64,000 bases of DNA, from the NCBI RefSeq assembly GCF_030695035.1, contig NZ_JAUYTT010000010.1:186001-250000 (forward strand), read 5' to 3'. Positions within the stretch are counted from its first letter, which is position 1. The number at the start of each line of letters is the position of its first letter. Under the pieces are notes generated by a model. It saw nothing but the letters and a program-made list of their open reading frames with translations. It made no database searches and was not told the DNA's origin. This document shows positions 56,277-63,930 of this stretch, piece by piece. A program made the translations under genes and the position numbers. This stretch comes from Frigidibacter sp. GTDB lineage: Bacteria > Pseudomonadota > Alphaproteobacteria > Rhodobacterales > Rhodobacteraceae.

Positions 56277-56304
56277 TTGACTCCGCGGTGCGGGCGGTTA
56301 AAAG
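56277..56304 (+). promoter_or_regulatory. Candidate rpmG promoter
   Basis: TTGACT (56277-56282) and TAAAAG (56299-56304), 16 bp apart, lie ~70 bp before the rpmG start. The 220-bp gap from the end of rnpB to rpmG shows nothing else. Confidence 0.5.
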
Positions 56305-56373
56305 GCGGGCTTCAAGGAATTCACGGGGCGCGGGCGAGAGACTGCATACCGCCCGGCTGCAGGAGACACGACA

Positions 56374-56541
56374 ATGGCGAAGCCGACGACGATCAAGATC
56401 CGTCTGAACTCGACGGCGGGCACCGGGCACTTCTATGTGACCAAGAAGAATGCCCGCACCATGACCGAAAAGATGGTCGTGCGTAAATACGATCCCGTCA
56501 AGCGGGAGCATGTCGAATACAAGGAAGGCAAGATCAAGTAA
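56374..56541 (+). CDS. rpmG: 50S ribosomal protein L33
   Basis: This 55-residue protein runs from [20 protein letters not shown] to VEYKEGKIK, the normal length and sequence for alphaproteobacterial L33. It lacks the CxxC zinc pairs, as in the zinc-free form. GCAGGAGACACGACA gives a strong ribosome-binding site. A terminator follows 23 nt after the stop. Confidence 0.95.
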   Translation: MAKPTTIKIRLNSTAGTGHFYVTKKNARTMTEKMVVRKYDPVKREHVEYKEGKIK

Positions 56542-56564
56542 GATCTTCTTTTCCGTTTCGGATC

Positions 56565-56592
56565 AAGGCCGTGCCCCAGGGCGCGGCCTTTT
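56565..56592 (+). terminator. Rho-independent terminator after rpmG
   Basis: AAGGCCG (56565-56571) pairs with CGGCCTT (56584-56590), with GCC/GGC pairs further inside, and the T run TTTT ends at 56592. It lies between rpmG and the P-loop gene. Confidence 0.8.
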
Positions 56593-56626
56593 GCTTTGCG
56601 CCCAGTTTGCACCCTGGAGAGAGGCC

Positions 56627-57145
56627 ATGCAACGGATCATGATCGTCGGCCAGCCCGGTTCCGGCAAGTCGACCCTGGCGCGGGATATGGGCCGGAAGAC
56701 CGGCCTGCCGGTCGTCCATATCGACCACATCCATTGGCAACCCGGCTGGATCGAACGCTCCCGCGACGACAAGACCCGCCTCTGCCACGAGGTCGAGGCG
56801 CGCGAGGCGTGGATCTTCGAGGGCGGCCATTCGGCGACATGGGGCAACCGCCTCGCCCGCGCGGATATGCTGATCTGGCTCGACCTGCCGCTGCCCCTGC
56901 GCCTGTGGCGGGTAGTGAAGCGCACCGTGGTCTGGAACGGCCGCAATCGCCCCGACCTACCAGAGGGCTGCCCCGAAGGCTTCCACCGCGAGACGCTGCC
57001 CTTCTGGCGCTTCATCTGGCGCACCCGCCACAGTGCGCGGACGAACATCCAGCGCCTCTGGGACAGCGCGCCCGAGGCCAAGGCCAAGGTGCGGCTCACC
57101 TCGCCAGGGCAGGTGCGGGGCTTCGTGGCTGGGTTCCGACCGTGA
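56627..57145 (+). CDS. P-loop kinase-like protein (adenylate kinase fold)
   Basis: This 172-residue protein has a Walker A GQPGSGKST at 8-16, then LPVVHIDHIHWQPGWIERS, WIFEGGHSATWGNRLARADMLIWLDLPLPLRLWRV and a Trp/Arg-rich C-terminal part. It belongs to the FlaR/topology-modulation-like group of small P-loop proteins, whose substrates are unknown; a small-molecule or nucleotide kinase is likely. GAGAGAGGCC precedes the ATG. Confidence 0.85.
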   Translation: MQRIMIVGQPGSGKSTLARDMGRKTGLPVVHIDHIHWQPGWIERSRDDKTRLCHEVEAREAWIFEGGHSATWGNRLARADMLIWLDLPLPLRLWRVVKRTVVWNGRNRPDLPEGCPEGFHRETLPFWRFIWRTRHSARTNIQRLWDSAPEAKAKVRLTSPGQVRGFVAGFRP

Positions 57146-57247
57146 AGCGCCAAACCGCAGGATCCGGGTCGCCCATGCGCAGGTATCGGGTCGAGAGGGC
57201 GCGGGCCGCCGGCTAGGCCCGAGGCATCGTCAGCGAAAGGAAACGCG

Positions 57248-58009
57248 ATGCTTCTTGAAAACAAGGTCCATATCATCACCGGCGCCTCCAGCGGTATCGG
57301 TGCCGCAGCCGCCCGGCTCTTTGCCCGCGAAGGCGCTCGTCTGGTGCTGGGGGCACGGCGACAGCATGAACTCGGCATGGTGACGGACGAGATCAACCGG
57401 GCCGGCGGGCGGGCCGTCGCGCTGGCCGGCGACGTGACGGATGCAGGCTTTGCCACCGATCTGGTCGCCCTCGCCCGGTCGGAATTCGGCGGGCTGGACG
57501 GCGCGTTCAACAATGCCGGCCGCATGGGAAGCGGCAGCAAGCTTGCCGAGACCGAGCCCGCAGAATGGGTGGCGGTGCTGGCGACCAACCTGACTGCGGC
57601 CTATCTCGCCGCCCGCGCGCAGATCCCGGCGCTGGAGGAGCGGGGCGGCGGGTCGCTGATCTTTACCGGATCCTTCATTGGCCATAGCGCGACCCTGCCG
57701 GGCATGGGCCCCTATGCGGCCTCGAAGGCCGGGCTGATCGGTCTCGTCCAGTCGATTGCCGTCGAATATGGCCCTGCCGGGATCCGGGCGAACGCGCTGC
57801 TGCCCGGCGGCACGATGACGGCGATGGCGATGGATGCGGCGACGAACCCGGACACCGCCGCGTTCATCTCCAACCTCCATGCGCTCAAACGGATGGCCCG
57901 CCCGGAAGAGATCGCCTCTGCGGCGCTGTTCCTCGCATCGGGGCTCGCCAGCTTCGTGACCGGATCGGCCATGCTGGCGGATGGCGGCAATTCGATCTGC
58001 AAGGTCTGA
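57248..58009 (+). CDS. SDR family oxidoreductase
   Basis: This 253-residue enzyme has the Rossmann TGASSGIG motif at 11-18, FNNAGRMG (NNAG motif), a catalytic Ser in IFTGSFIGHSA, YAASKAGL with the Tyr-x3-Lys pair near 156-160, and SGLASFVTGSAMLADGG, as in classical NAD(P)-dependent short-chain dehydrogenases. Substrate not predictable. CGAAAGGAAACGCG gives a good ribosome-binding site. Confidence 0.92.
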   Translation: MLLENKVHIITGASSGIGAAAARLFAREGARLVLGARRQHELGMVTDEINRAGGRAVALAGDVTDAGFATDLVALARSEFGGLDGAFNNAGRMGSGSKLAETEPAEWVAVLATNLTAAYLAARAQIPALEERGGGSLIFTGSFIGHSATLPGMGPYAASKAGLIGLVQSIAVEYGPAGIRANALLPGGTMTAMAMDAATNPDTAAFISNLHALKRMARPEEIASAALFLASGLASFVTGSAMLADGGNSICKV

Positions 58010-58030
58010 GCACGGCTGTGCTCATGCAAA

Positions 58031-58056
58031 GGGGCCGGTGGTTTCCCACCGGCCCC
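58031..58056. terminator. Bidirectional hairpin between SDR gene and Bax-inhibitor-1 gene
   Basis: GGGGCCGGTG (58031-58040) and CACCGGCCCC (58047-58056) are perfect 10-bp arms around a 6-nt loop. The minus strand continues TTTGCATG, so it terminates best leftwards from the Bax-inhibitor-1 gene; the plus strand has no T run. Confidence 0.7.
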
Positions 58057-58078
58057 TGAATATCGTCTGCGTCCTTCG

Positions 58079-58801
58079 TTACTCGCGGTTGCCGAGGAAC
58101 GACAGCAGGAACATGAACAGGTTCAGGAAGTCGAGATACAGGGTCAGCGCGCCCAGGATCGCCGATTTCGCCAGCCAGTCGGCATCGCCCATCTGCGCAT
58201 GCTCGATATAGTCGTTCTTGATGCGCTGCGTATCAAAGGCGGTCAGGCCCGCGAAGATCAGCACACCGATCACCGAGATCGCGAAGGCCATCGCCGAGGA
58301 GGCGAGGAAGATGTTCACGATCGAGGCGACGATCAGGCCGATCAGACCCATCACCAGGAAGGCACCCATCGCCGACAGGTCACGCTTGGTGGTGTAGCCA
58401 TAAAGCGACAGGCCCGCGAAGGCGATGGCGGTGATCAGGAAGGTCTGCGCGATCGACACGCCGGTATAGACGGCGAAGATGTAGCTGATCGACAGGCCCA
58501 TCAGCGCGGCAAAGCCAAAGAACACCAGCTGCGCGGTCGCGGCCGACATCTTGCCGATCATCGCGCTGAAGGCGAAGACCACGGCCAGCGGCGCGAACAT
58601 CACCACCCATTTCAGCGGGGTGCCGAAGATCGAGGCGAGCAGCGCGTCATTGCTGCCGACGAAATAAGCGACCAGACCGGTGACGGCGAGGCCGATGGAC
58701 ATCAGCCCATAGACCTTGTTCATATGGGCCTTGAGCCCCGCATCGATGTGAACCGCTCCGGCGCCCACCCGGCCGGCGCGGATCGTGTTGTAGTCAGCCA
58801 T
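58079..58801 (-). CDS. Bax inhibitor-1 (YccA/TMBIM) family membrane protein
   Basis: This 240-residue protein has seven hydrophobic helices after the hydrophilic N-terminus MADYNTIRAGRVGAGAVH. Family elements are HMNKVYGLMSIGLAVTGLVAYFVGS, ISYIFAVYTGVSIAQTFLITAIAF and the C-terminal DTQRIK segment followed by GALTLYLDFLNLFMFLLSFLG, the most conserved part. Bacterial members are pH-sensitive calcium-leak channel homologues or modulators of FtsH. The ATG at 58801 follows GGAGGCTTCA. Confidence 0.93.
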   Translation of the reverse strand: MADYNTIRAGRVGAGAVHIDAGLKAHMNKVYGLMSIGLAVTGLVAYFVGSNDALLASIFGTPLKWVVMFAPLAVVFAFSAMIGKMSAATAQLVFFGFAALMGLSISYIFAVYTGVSIAQTFLITAIAFAGLSLYGYTTKRDLSAMGAFLVMGLIGLIVASIVNIFLASSAMAFAISVIGVLIFAGLTAFDTQRIKNDYIEHAQMGDADWLAKSAILGALTLYLDFLNLFMFLLSFLGNRE

Positions 58802-58930
58802 TGAAGCCTCCGTTACGTTTCCCTGATGCAGGCCTGCCCGAGGGCAGACCCACCTGCAGCCAATATCGGGCACAAGGGGCTTTCGTTCAAGGGTCAAGCC
58901 CCGGAAACTCATCACGATCCGTCATGCCGG

Positions 58931-59152
58931 TCAAAGGCGCCAGTGTTGCGGCACGTCCCAGATCGGGCGGCTGGCCTCGGCGCGGGCGGACAGGTGGTCC
59001 TGCCCGATGTCGCGCAGCAGCGCATCATCGAGCCGCAGCAGCGCCCGGCGCTGGCGGCGGGCCGCGGCCATCAGGCGCAGCGCCTTGAGCAGGCTGCCGA
59101 GCTTCGGGACAAATCGCGCCAGGGTCTGGCGGGTGCGGAACAGGGCGAACAT
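58931..59152 (-). CDS. DUF1127 protein
   Basis: This 73-residue protein has a basic helical N-terminal half and the DUF1127 motif RRQRRALLRLDDALLRDIGQDHLSA. DUF1127 proteins are small, Arg-rich and often under stress or phosphate control; some bind RNA. The ATG at 59152 (second of two ATGs) is five bases after GGAGG; the first, 59155, is too close. The LysR-type gene is divergent. Confidence 0.85.
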   Translation of the reverse strand: MFALFRTRQTLARFVPKLGSLLKALRLMAAARRQRRALLRLDDALLRDIGQDHLSARAEASRPIWDVPQHWRL

Positions 59153-59183
59153 CATAGCCTCCGTGTGATGTCAGGGTGCTGAA

Positions 59184-59202
59184 TGATCAGCGGGCTTGAT
59201 CA
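59184..59202. promoter_or_regulatory. TGATCA pair between DUF1127 and LysR-type genes
   Basis: TGATCA at 59184-59189 and 59197-59202, 13 bp apart, form a symmetric TGATCA-N7-TGATCA element in the ~110-bp divergent gap. It is the best LysR-type operator candidate there. Confidence 0.45.
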
Positions 59203-59267
59203 TGTTCGCAGTCTATGCTTGATATTGAAAATGAATGATTGACGGCTTCTTCATCACGGATCCTGAT

Positions 59268-60125
59268 ATGCCCCGCAACCTCGACCTCACCTCGCTGCGC
59301 TCCTTCGTTTCCATCGTCGATGCGGGCGGGGTGACCCGCGCTGCAGGGCTGATGAACCTCACGCAATCAGCGGTCTCGATGCAGATCAAGCGGCTGGAAG
59401 AGGGGCTGGGGCTTGGCCTTTTCTCCCGCACCGCCCGCAAGCTGGCACTGACGTCCGAGGGCGAGCAGTTGCTGGGATATGCGCGCAAGATGCTGGCGCT
59501 GAATGACGAGGCGCTCGCCCGGCTGACGGCGGATGATTTCACCGGCGAGATCCGGCTGGGGGTGCCGCATGACATCGTGTTCCCGGCGATCCCCGGCATC
59601 CTCAAGCGGCTGGCCTCCGATTATCCACGGGTGAAGGTCACGCTCGATTCGGGCTTCACCCGGCGGCTGAAGGAGGGCTTTGCCCGCGGCGAGGCCGACC
59701 TGATCGTCACCACCGAGGATCAACCGGGCGAGGGGGCAGAGCGGCTGGCGGAGCGCGAGCTGGTCTGGATCGGCGCGCCGGATGGCACCGCCTGGCAGCG
59801 CCGCCCGCTGCGGCTGGCCTTCGAGGAGGCCTGCATCTTCCGCCCGCGCGCCATTGCCGCGCTGGATGCGGCGGGCATCCCGTGGGAGATGGGCTTCTCG
59901 GGCCAGTCCGAACATGTGATGGAAACCACCACCGCCGCCGATCTGGCGGTGACGGTGCGGATGCGCGGCGGGGTGCCGCCCGGCTGCGAAGTGATCGAGG
60001 CGGGCAACGCGCTGCCTGGGCTCGGCGCGACCCAGCTGTTCCTCTACGATGCCGGCATCCAGAAAGGCGCGGTGACCGAGCGGCTGAAGGACGAGCTGCG
60101 TATGGCCTATGGTTGCTGCGACTGA
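59268..60125 (+). CDS. LysR family transcriptional regulator
   Basis: This 285-residue regulator has the N-terminal helix-turn-helix (LTSLRSFVSIVDAGGVTRAAGLMNLTQSAVSMQIKRLEEGLGL) and the periplasmic-binding-like effector domain (GEIRLGVPHDIVFPAIPGIL onward). The ATG at 59268 was chosen over 59235 because it sits at the usual distance from the LTSLRSF helix. Probably regulates the divergent DUF1127 gene, itself, or both. Confidence 0.92.
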   Translation: MPRNLDLTSLRSFVSIVDAGGVTRAAGLMNLTQSAVSMQIKRLEEGLGLGLFSRTARKLALTSEGEQLLGYARKMLALNDEALARLTADDFTGEIRLGVPHDIVFPAIPGILKRLASDYPRVKVTLDSGFTRRLKEGFARGEADLIVTTEDQPGEGAERLAERELVWIGAPDGTAWQRRPLRLAFEEACIFRPRAIAALDAAGIPWEMGFSGQSEHVMETTTAADLAVTVRMRGGVPPGCEVIEAGNALPGLGATQLFLYDAGIQKGAVTERLKDELRMAYGCCD

Positions 60126-60145
60126 CCGCGGTCAGTCCCCCACCG

Positions 60146-61108
60146 TCACTCCATCGTCACCACGACCTTGCCGGTGGATTTGCGCCCCGACAGCAGCGCC
60201 AGTGCCTCCTCGGCACGGTCCAGCGGCAGCACATGGCTGACATGCGGCTTGATCTTGCCCTCGGCATGCCAGCGCATCAGCTCGGCTAGGCTGTCATTAA
60301 GCGCCTCTGGGGCAAAGCCAAGATAGGCGCCCCAGTAGAAGCCCATCACCGAGACATTCTTGACCAGCAGGTGATTGGCCGGGATCTGCGGCACCGTGCC
60401 GCTGGCGAAGCCGATAGCGAGGATCCGCCCCTCGGGCCGCATGGCGCGAAAGAGGGCGGTGAAGGCATCACCGCCCACTGCATCATAGAGCACATCCGCC
60501 CCGCCAAGCGCCTTCACCTCGGCCCTGAGGTCAGCGCTGTCGCTGTCGAGGCAGACCGTGGCCCCCGCCGCCGCAGCCGCCGCCAACTTGTCCGCCCCGC
60601 GCGCCACCGCCACCACCCGCGCGCCCATCAGCGCCCCGACCTCCACCGCCGTCAGGCCGACGCCGCCGGCGGCGCCGGTCACCACCAGCGTCTCCCCTGC
60701 TTGCAGGCGGGCGCGGCGGGTCAGCGCCAGATGGCTGGTGCCATAGGCGACCTGCAGGGCAGCGGCATCCACGAAGCTCATCGTATCGGGCAGCGGCAGG
60801 CAACGCGCGGCGGGGAAGCAGCCATACTCCGCCAGCCCGCCATGCCCGGCAAACACCGCGACGCGGGCGCCGATGGCGGGGGAGGTTACGCCAGGCCCAA
60901 GGGCCTCCACCGTGCCGGCCAGCTCCATGCCAAGCGTGGCGGGCAGAGGCGGCGCCTCCTGATAGCTGCCCTTGATCATCAGCGTATCGGCGAAGTTGAG
61001 CCCGCAGGCAGCGATCCGCACCAGAACCTCGCCCGGGGCAGGGCGGGGGGCTTCGATCTGCATCAGGCGCGGCGGGGTGCCGGTGGCTTCAAGACGGTAG
61101 GCGCGCAT
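60146..61108 (-). CDS. NADPH:quinone oxidoreductase-like MDR enzyme
   Basis: This 320-residue zinc-free medium-chain dehydrogenase/reductase begins MRAYRLEATGTPPRLMQIEAP. It has GLNFADTLMIKGSYQ, LGMELAGTVEALGPGV, the nucleotide motif VTGAAGGVGLTAVEVGALMGARVV (residues ~140-165), and NVSVMGFYWGAY. It probably reduces quinones or enones with NADPH. The zinc-ligand cysteines of alcohol dehydrogenases are absent. Confidence 0.92.
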   Translation of the reverse strand: MRAYRLEATGTPPRLMQIEAPRPAPGEVLVRIAACGLNFADTLMIKGSYQEAPPLPATLGMELAGTVEALGPGVTSPAIGARVAVFAGHGGLAEYGCFPAARCLPLPDTMSFVDAAALQVAYGTSHLALTRRARLQAGETLVVTGAAGGVGLTAVEVGALMGARVVAVARGADKLAAAAAAGATVCLDSDSADLRAEVKALGGADVLYDAVGGDAFTALFRAMRPEGRILAIGFASGTVPQIPANHLLVKNVSVMGFYWGAYLGFAPEALNDSLAELMRWHAEGKIKPHVSHVLPLDRAEEALALLSGRKSTGKVVVTME

Positions 61109-61233
61109 GGGATCCCTCTGGCGGCAGCGATGGGCTGCGCAACGCTAGCGATGCTGCAGCCCCCGCGCCAGTCCCTGGGACTTTCGGCAGGCGCAAAACG
61201 CGATGCAGAGTGCCAAGCTGTGCCCAATCTGCT

Positions 61234-61264
61234 TTGCAAAATGCAATGCAGGATGCAAAATTGC
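61234..61264. promoter_or_regulatory. TGCA-rich operator cluster
   Basis: TTGCA-AAA-TGCAA (61234-61246) is a perfect 5-bp dyad. ATGCA and GATGCAAAATTGC follow directly (61247-61264), so TGCAAAAT-like units repeat about every ten bases. It lies ~125 bp upstream of the oxidoreductase start and ~190 bp before the sigma-54-type promoter. ScfR/PccR-family regulators of related bacteria bind TTTGCAAA-type sites, which look similar; I cannot say which protein binds here. Confidence 0.4.
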
Positions 61265-61424
61265 GAGAAAACATCCTCGGAATTGACCAATTGCGCAGCC
61301 CCGCTTGCGGCCGGCCGAAAACTTGCTGCGGTTCCCCGACCATTTGGGCAAGTGTCACCCACAACTTAACCGTGTGCCTCTTGCGACTGGTCGCGCGGGA
61401 AAAATTTATCGCGGCACTGCAGCG

Positions 61425-61440
61425 TTGGCACAGTTATTGC
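61425..61440 (+). promoter_or_regulatory. Sigma-54-type promoter upstream of the XRE gene
   Basis: TTGGCACAGTTATTGC matches the sigma-54 consensus (TGGCAC-N5-TTGC), with GG and GC exactly 10 nt apart (GG at 61427-61428, GC at 61439-61440). Transcription would start near 61452, ~20 bp before the XRE ATG. No sigma-70 pair fits as well. Confidence 0.6.
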
Positions 61441-61472
61441 TTATAAATGGGCAGCAGAGAGGGAGAATATCC

Positions 61473-61832
61473 ATGAAGCATCCCGTGGACGTCCATGTCG
61501 GCAAGCGCATCCGTCATCGTCGCTGGACGATCGGCATCACCCAGCAGCAGCTGGCCGAAAAGGTCGGCATCAAGTTCCAGCAGATCCAGAAGTATGAAAC
61601 CGGGATGAACCGGGTCTCTGCCTCGCGGCTCTGGGACATCTCGGAAGTGCTGGGAGTGCCGGTGGCATTCTTCTTCGAGGGGCTGGACGGCAAGACGGCC
61701 GTCGATGCGGTCGAGGGCGATATCCTGGCCGACAAGGAAGCGCTGCAGCTCGTCCGCTCTTACTACGCCATCCCCGAGGCGCAGCGTCGCCGGCTGTTCG
61801 ATCTAGCCCGGGTGCTGTCCGACGCGGCCTGA
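61473..61832 (+). CDS. XRE family helix-turn-helix regulator
   Basis: This 119-residue protein has a Cro/CI-type helix-turn-helix (HVGKRIRHRRWTIGITQQQLAEKVGIKFQQIQKYETGMNRVSASRLWDISEVLGVPVAFFFEGL) and an alpha-helical C-terminal part (REALQLVRSYYAIPEAQRRRLF-like). Close homologues are conserved in Rhodobacterales, but their targets are unknown to me. The ATG at 61473 follows GAGAGGGAGAATATCC. The preceding sigma-54-type promoter would place it under nitrogen or another enhancer-dependent control. Confidence 0.9.
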   Translation: MKHPVDVHVGKRIRHRRWTIGITQQQLAEKVGIKFQQIQKYETGMNRVSASRLWDISEVLGVPVAFFFEGLDGKTAVDAVEGDILADKEALQLVRSYYAIPEAQRRRLFDLARVLSDAA

Positions 61833-61923
61833 CTGAACCGGTGACCGCGCCGCCTGCTGTCCGGCGGCTTGACGCCGCCCCCGCCCCCCGGCTACCGCTG
61901 GCGGGGGCAGCCAGGGGCGCGCG

Positions 61924-62739
61924 ATGACCGATCAAGCCAAGACAGAACTGACCGCTGAGGACCGGGCGTCGCTGATCGCGGCGCTCCACGCAGCCGCCGA
62001 TGCCGCGCGGGTGGAGACGCTCGCGCATTTCCGGGCCGAGGGGCTGGAGGCCGACAACAAGGAAACGGAGCGCTTCGATCCGGTCACGGTCGCAGACCGC
62101 GCTGCCGAACGCGCGATGACCGAGGTTCTGGCCCGGATGCGCCCCCACGACGCCATCCTCGGCGAGGAATACGGCGCAACCCCCGGCACCAGCGGGCTGA
62201 CCTGGGTGCTGGACCCCATCGACGGCACCCGCGGCTACCTGTCGGGCACGCCGACCTGGGGCGTGCTGGTGGGGGTGTCGGATGCCACCGGCCCGATCCT
62301 CGGCGCCATCGACCAGCCCTATATCGGCGAGCGCTTCGTGGGCGGGCTTGGCCTGTCCGAGATGACCGGCCCGCACGGCCCCCGCACCCTGCGCTGCCGC
62401 AAGGCCCGGCCACTGGCCGAGGCCATCGTCTTCACCACCTTCCCCGAGGTCGGTACCGAGGCCGATGCCGCCGCCTTCCGCAGGGTGGCCAGCCGCGCCC
62501 GGCTGACCCGCTATGGCATGGATTGCTACGCCTATGCGCTGATCGCCTCGGGCCAGATCGACCTGGTGATCGAGGCGGGGCTGCAACCCTATGACGTGCA
62601 GGCGCCGATTGCCGTGGTCACGGCGGCGGGGGGCGTGGTGACCGACTGGCAGGGCGGGCCGGCGCATCATGGCGGGCGGATGCTGGCTGCGGCGAATGCC
62701 GAGATCCATGCCGAGGCGCTGGCGCTGCTGAACGGGTGA
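61924..62739 (+). CDS. hisN: Histidinol-phosphatase / inositol monophosphatase family protein
   Basis: This 271-residue lithium-sensitive phosphatase has metal-ligand Glu81/Glu82 in ILGEEYGA, the LDPIDGTRGY motif (Asp97, Asp100), and the C-terminal YDVQAPIAVVTAAGGVVTDW segment with the final metal-ligand Asp. The HisN subtype (histidinol-phosphatase of actinobacteria and alphaproteobacteria) is favoured over inositol phosphatase by the length and by DVQAPIAVV, but substrate is not certain. The gene is followed by a palindrome and a broken reading frame. Confidence 0.85.
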   Translation: MTDQAKTELTAEDRASLIAALHAAADAARVETLAHFRAEGLEADNKETERFDPVTVADRAAERAMTEVLARMRPHDAILGEEYGATPGTSGLTWVLDPIDGTRGYLSGTPTWGVLVGVSDATGPILGAIDQPYIGERFVGGLGLSEMTGPHGPRTLRCRKARPLAEAIVFTTFPEVGTEADAAAFRRVASRARLTRYGMDCYAYALIASGQIDLVIEAGLQPYDVQAPIAVVTAAGGVVTDWQGGPAHHGGRMLAAANAEIHAEALALLNG

Positions 62740-62843
62740 GGGCTCAGCGCTGTTCTCGGAGGAATGTCCGTTCATCGGACAAATCTGCCGTTCCTTGACC
62801 CAAGTCACTGACTGGGGAGCGATGGACCGTTCTCGCGAGGCAT

Positions 62844-62863
62844 GTTTCGAACAAGTTCGAAAC
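62844..62863. promoter_or_regulatory. Perfect 20-bp palindrome between convergent genes
   Basis: GTTTCGAAC (62844-62852) and GTTCGAAAC (62855-62863) are perfect 9-bp arms with AA between them. This is the shape of a TetR-type operator, yet both flanking genes end here. The ATG of a short frame starting MFIAMVLAAPVAGRR lies 35 bp downstream (62898), which suggests the upstream part of a lost gene. Confidence 0.6.
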
Positions 62864-62897
62864 ACCCCTGTCCCTCGTTTTCCTTGGAACAGCGGTG

Positions 62898-62948
62898 ATG
62901 TTTATTGCAATGGTTCTTGCCGCCCCCGTGGCAGGGCGGCGGCGGGTG
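62898..62948 (+). pseudogene. Possible 5' remnant of a lost, operator-controlled gene
   Basis: From the ATG at 62898 the plus strand reads MFIAMVLAAPVAGRRRV, a hydrophobic, signal- or membrane-like start, before the frame runs into the end of the convergent VOC gene. It is preceded by the 20-bp palindrome and a TTGACC at ~62795. It looks like the start of a transporter-like gene truncated by an insertion or deletion. It is short, so this is a suggestion only. Confidence 0.3.
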
Positions 62949-63407
62949 TCATTCGGCTTGAAGAGGTTGAAGCAGCTCGATCACGTTCCCCCAAGGATCC
63001 GCAATGAATGCGACACGCACCATCCATTCGTGATTGTCGGTGGGATCGAGGGTGATGCGAACATCCCGGTTCCTTAGTTCGACCACCGCCAGATCGACGT
63101 CGTCGACCCAGATCCCCAAGTGATGCCATCCGTTCAACAGAAAGCTGTCAAATAGCTCGCCGTCACCCGGTCGTTCAACAGCACCATCGCCCGAAACTAA
63201 TTCCAGTCGAAACGCTTCGGCGCTCTCCATCGCCATTTCTGTGAATGTCATGCCATTCAGATCAAAGGCGCGAACCACCTGCATCCCCAGTTTGTCCCGA
63301 TACCAGGCGATGCCAGATTCGCGGTCCCTGATACGTAGGGCAACGTGTGCGACACGCGCCTTTGAGAGCGCGGAGGCCCGGATGGGGGCTGTTGCTGTGT
63401 TAAGCAT
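62949..63407 (-). CDS. VOC family (glyoxalase/bleomycin-resistance fold) protein
   Basis: This 152-residue protein begins MLNTATAPIRASALSKARVAH and has the beta-alpha-beta-beta-beta VOC repeats: VALRIRDRESGIAWYRDKLGMQVV, FRLELVSGDGAVERP, WHHLGIWVDDVDLAVVELR and AFIADPWGNVIELLQP with the metal-ligand Glu. Probably a dioxygenase- or detoxification-type lyase; substrate unknown. It follows the MarR-type gene after 9 nt. Confidence 0.87.
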   Translation of the reverse strand: MLNTATAPIRASALSKARVAHVALRIRDRESGIAWYRDKLGMQVVRAFDLNGMTFTEMAMESAEAFRLELVSGDGAVERPGDGELFDSFLLNGWHHLGIWVDDVDLAVVELRNRDVRITLDPTDNHEWMVRVAFIADPWGNVIELLQPLQAE

Positions 63408-63416
63408 GGTAAATTC

Positions 63417-63920
63417 CTATTTCAGATTGGTGGTGTTGTTTTCGCCGGCGAGACGCCGTCTCAAGATTTGCAGGAGATCGACGGTATCGATGATCCTCGA
63501 AACCTGCAGATCAGCGGCGAGATTGTCTGCCCAAGCCTGCTGACGCGCCATTGCCTGTTCATACGCGCCTAGCCCATGCCCGGTCATCGCAACGAGCTTT
63601 GCTCTGCTGTGGTGCGGGTTCGGGTCTAGCCTGACCAAACCACCCGCATGCATATCGTCCACCACCCGCTGTACGGCTTGACGCGTCAGTCCCATGTCTC
63701 GCGCGATATGAGCGACCGGCAACGAGACGGGAGAGCGGGATATGGCCCCAAGCACCTGCCAGCGCGCACTCGTCAAGCCCAGGTCGCCGACCAGTGCGTC
63801 ACCCGATTGGATGAGGTCGCCGTTCAATCTGAAGATCTCTATTATGAGATCAGTCAACGAACTGCGGAGTTCGATTTTTTCAGGGCTGGAAGACGGGCGT
63901 TCAAAGGGCATATTCAACAT
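63417..63920 (-). CDS. MarR family transcriptional regulator
   Basis: This 167-residue regulator has the MarR winged helix (LTSARWQVLGAISRSPVSLPVAHIARDMGLTRQAVQRVVDDMHAGGLVRLDPNPHHSRAKLVAMTGHG). ATGs at 63974, 63938, 63920 and 63911 are in frame; I chose 63920 because the promoter and operators lie at 63931-63971 and exclude the first two. No strong ribosome-binding site is seen for either remaining ATG. It is first in an operon with the VOC gene, a common sensor-detoxifier arrangement. Confidence 0.85.
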   Translation of the reverse strand: MLNMPFERPSSSPEKIELRSSLTDLIIEIFRLNGDLIQSGDALVGDLGLTSARWQVLGAISRSPVSLPVAHIARDMGLTRQAVQRVVDDMHAGGLVRLDPNPHHSRAKLVAMTGHGLGAYEQAMARQQAWADNLAADLQVSRIIDTVDLLQILRRRLAGENNTTNLK

Positions 63921-63930
63921 CGCTAATGTA

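Larger units (their letters stand above)
61109..61472. other. Gap between quinone oxidoreductase and XRE regulator
   Basis: This 364-bp stretch holds no gene. It contains a TGCA-rich inverted/direct repeat cluster (61234-61264) and a sigma-54-type promoter (61425-61440), both annotated separately. The oxidoreductase promoter must lie in its first part. Confidence 0.6.
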
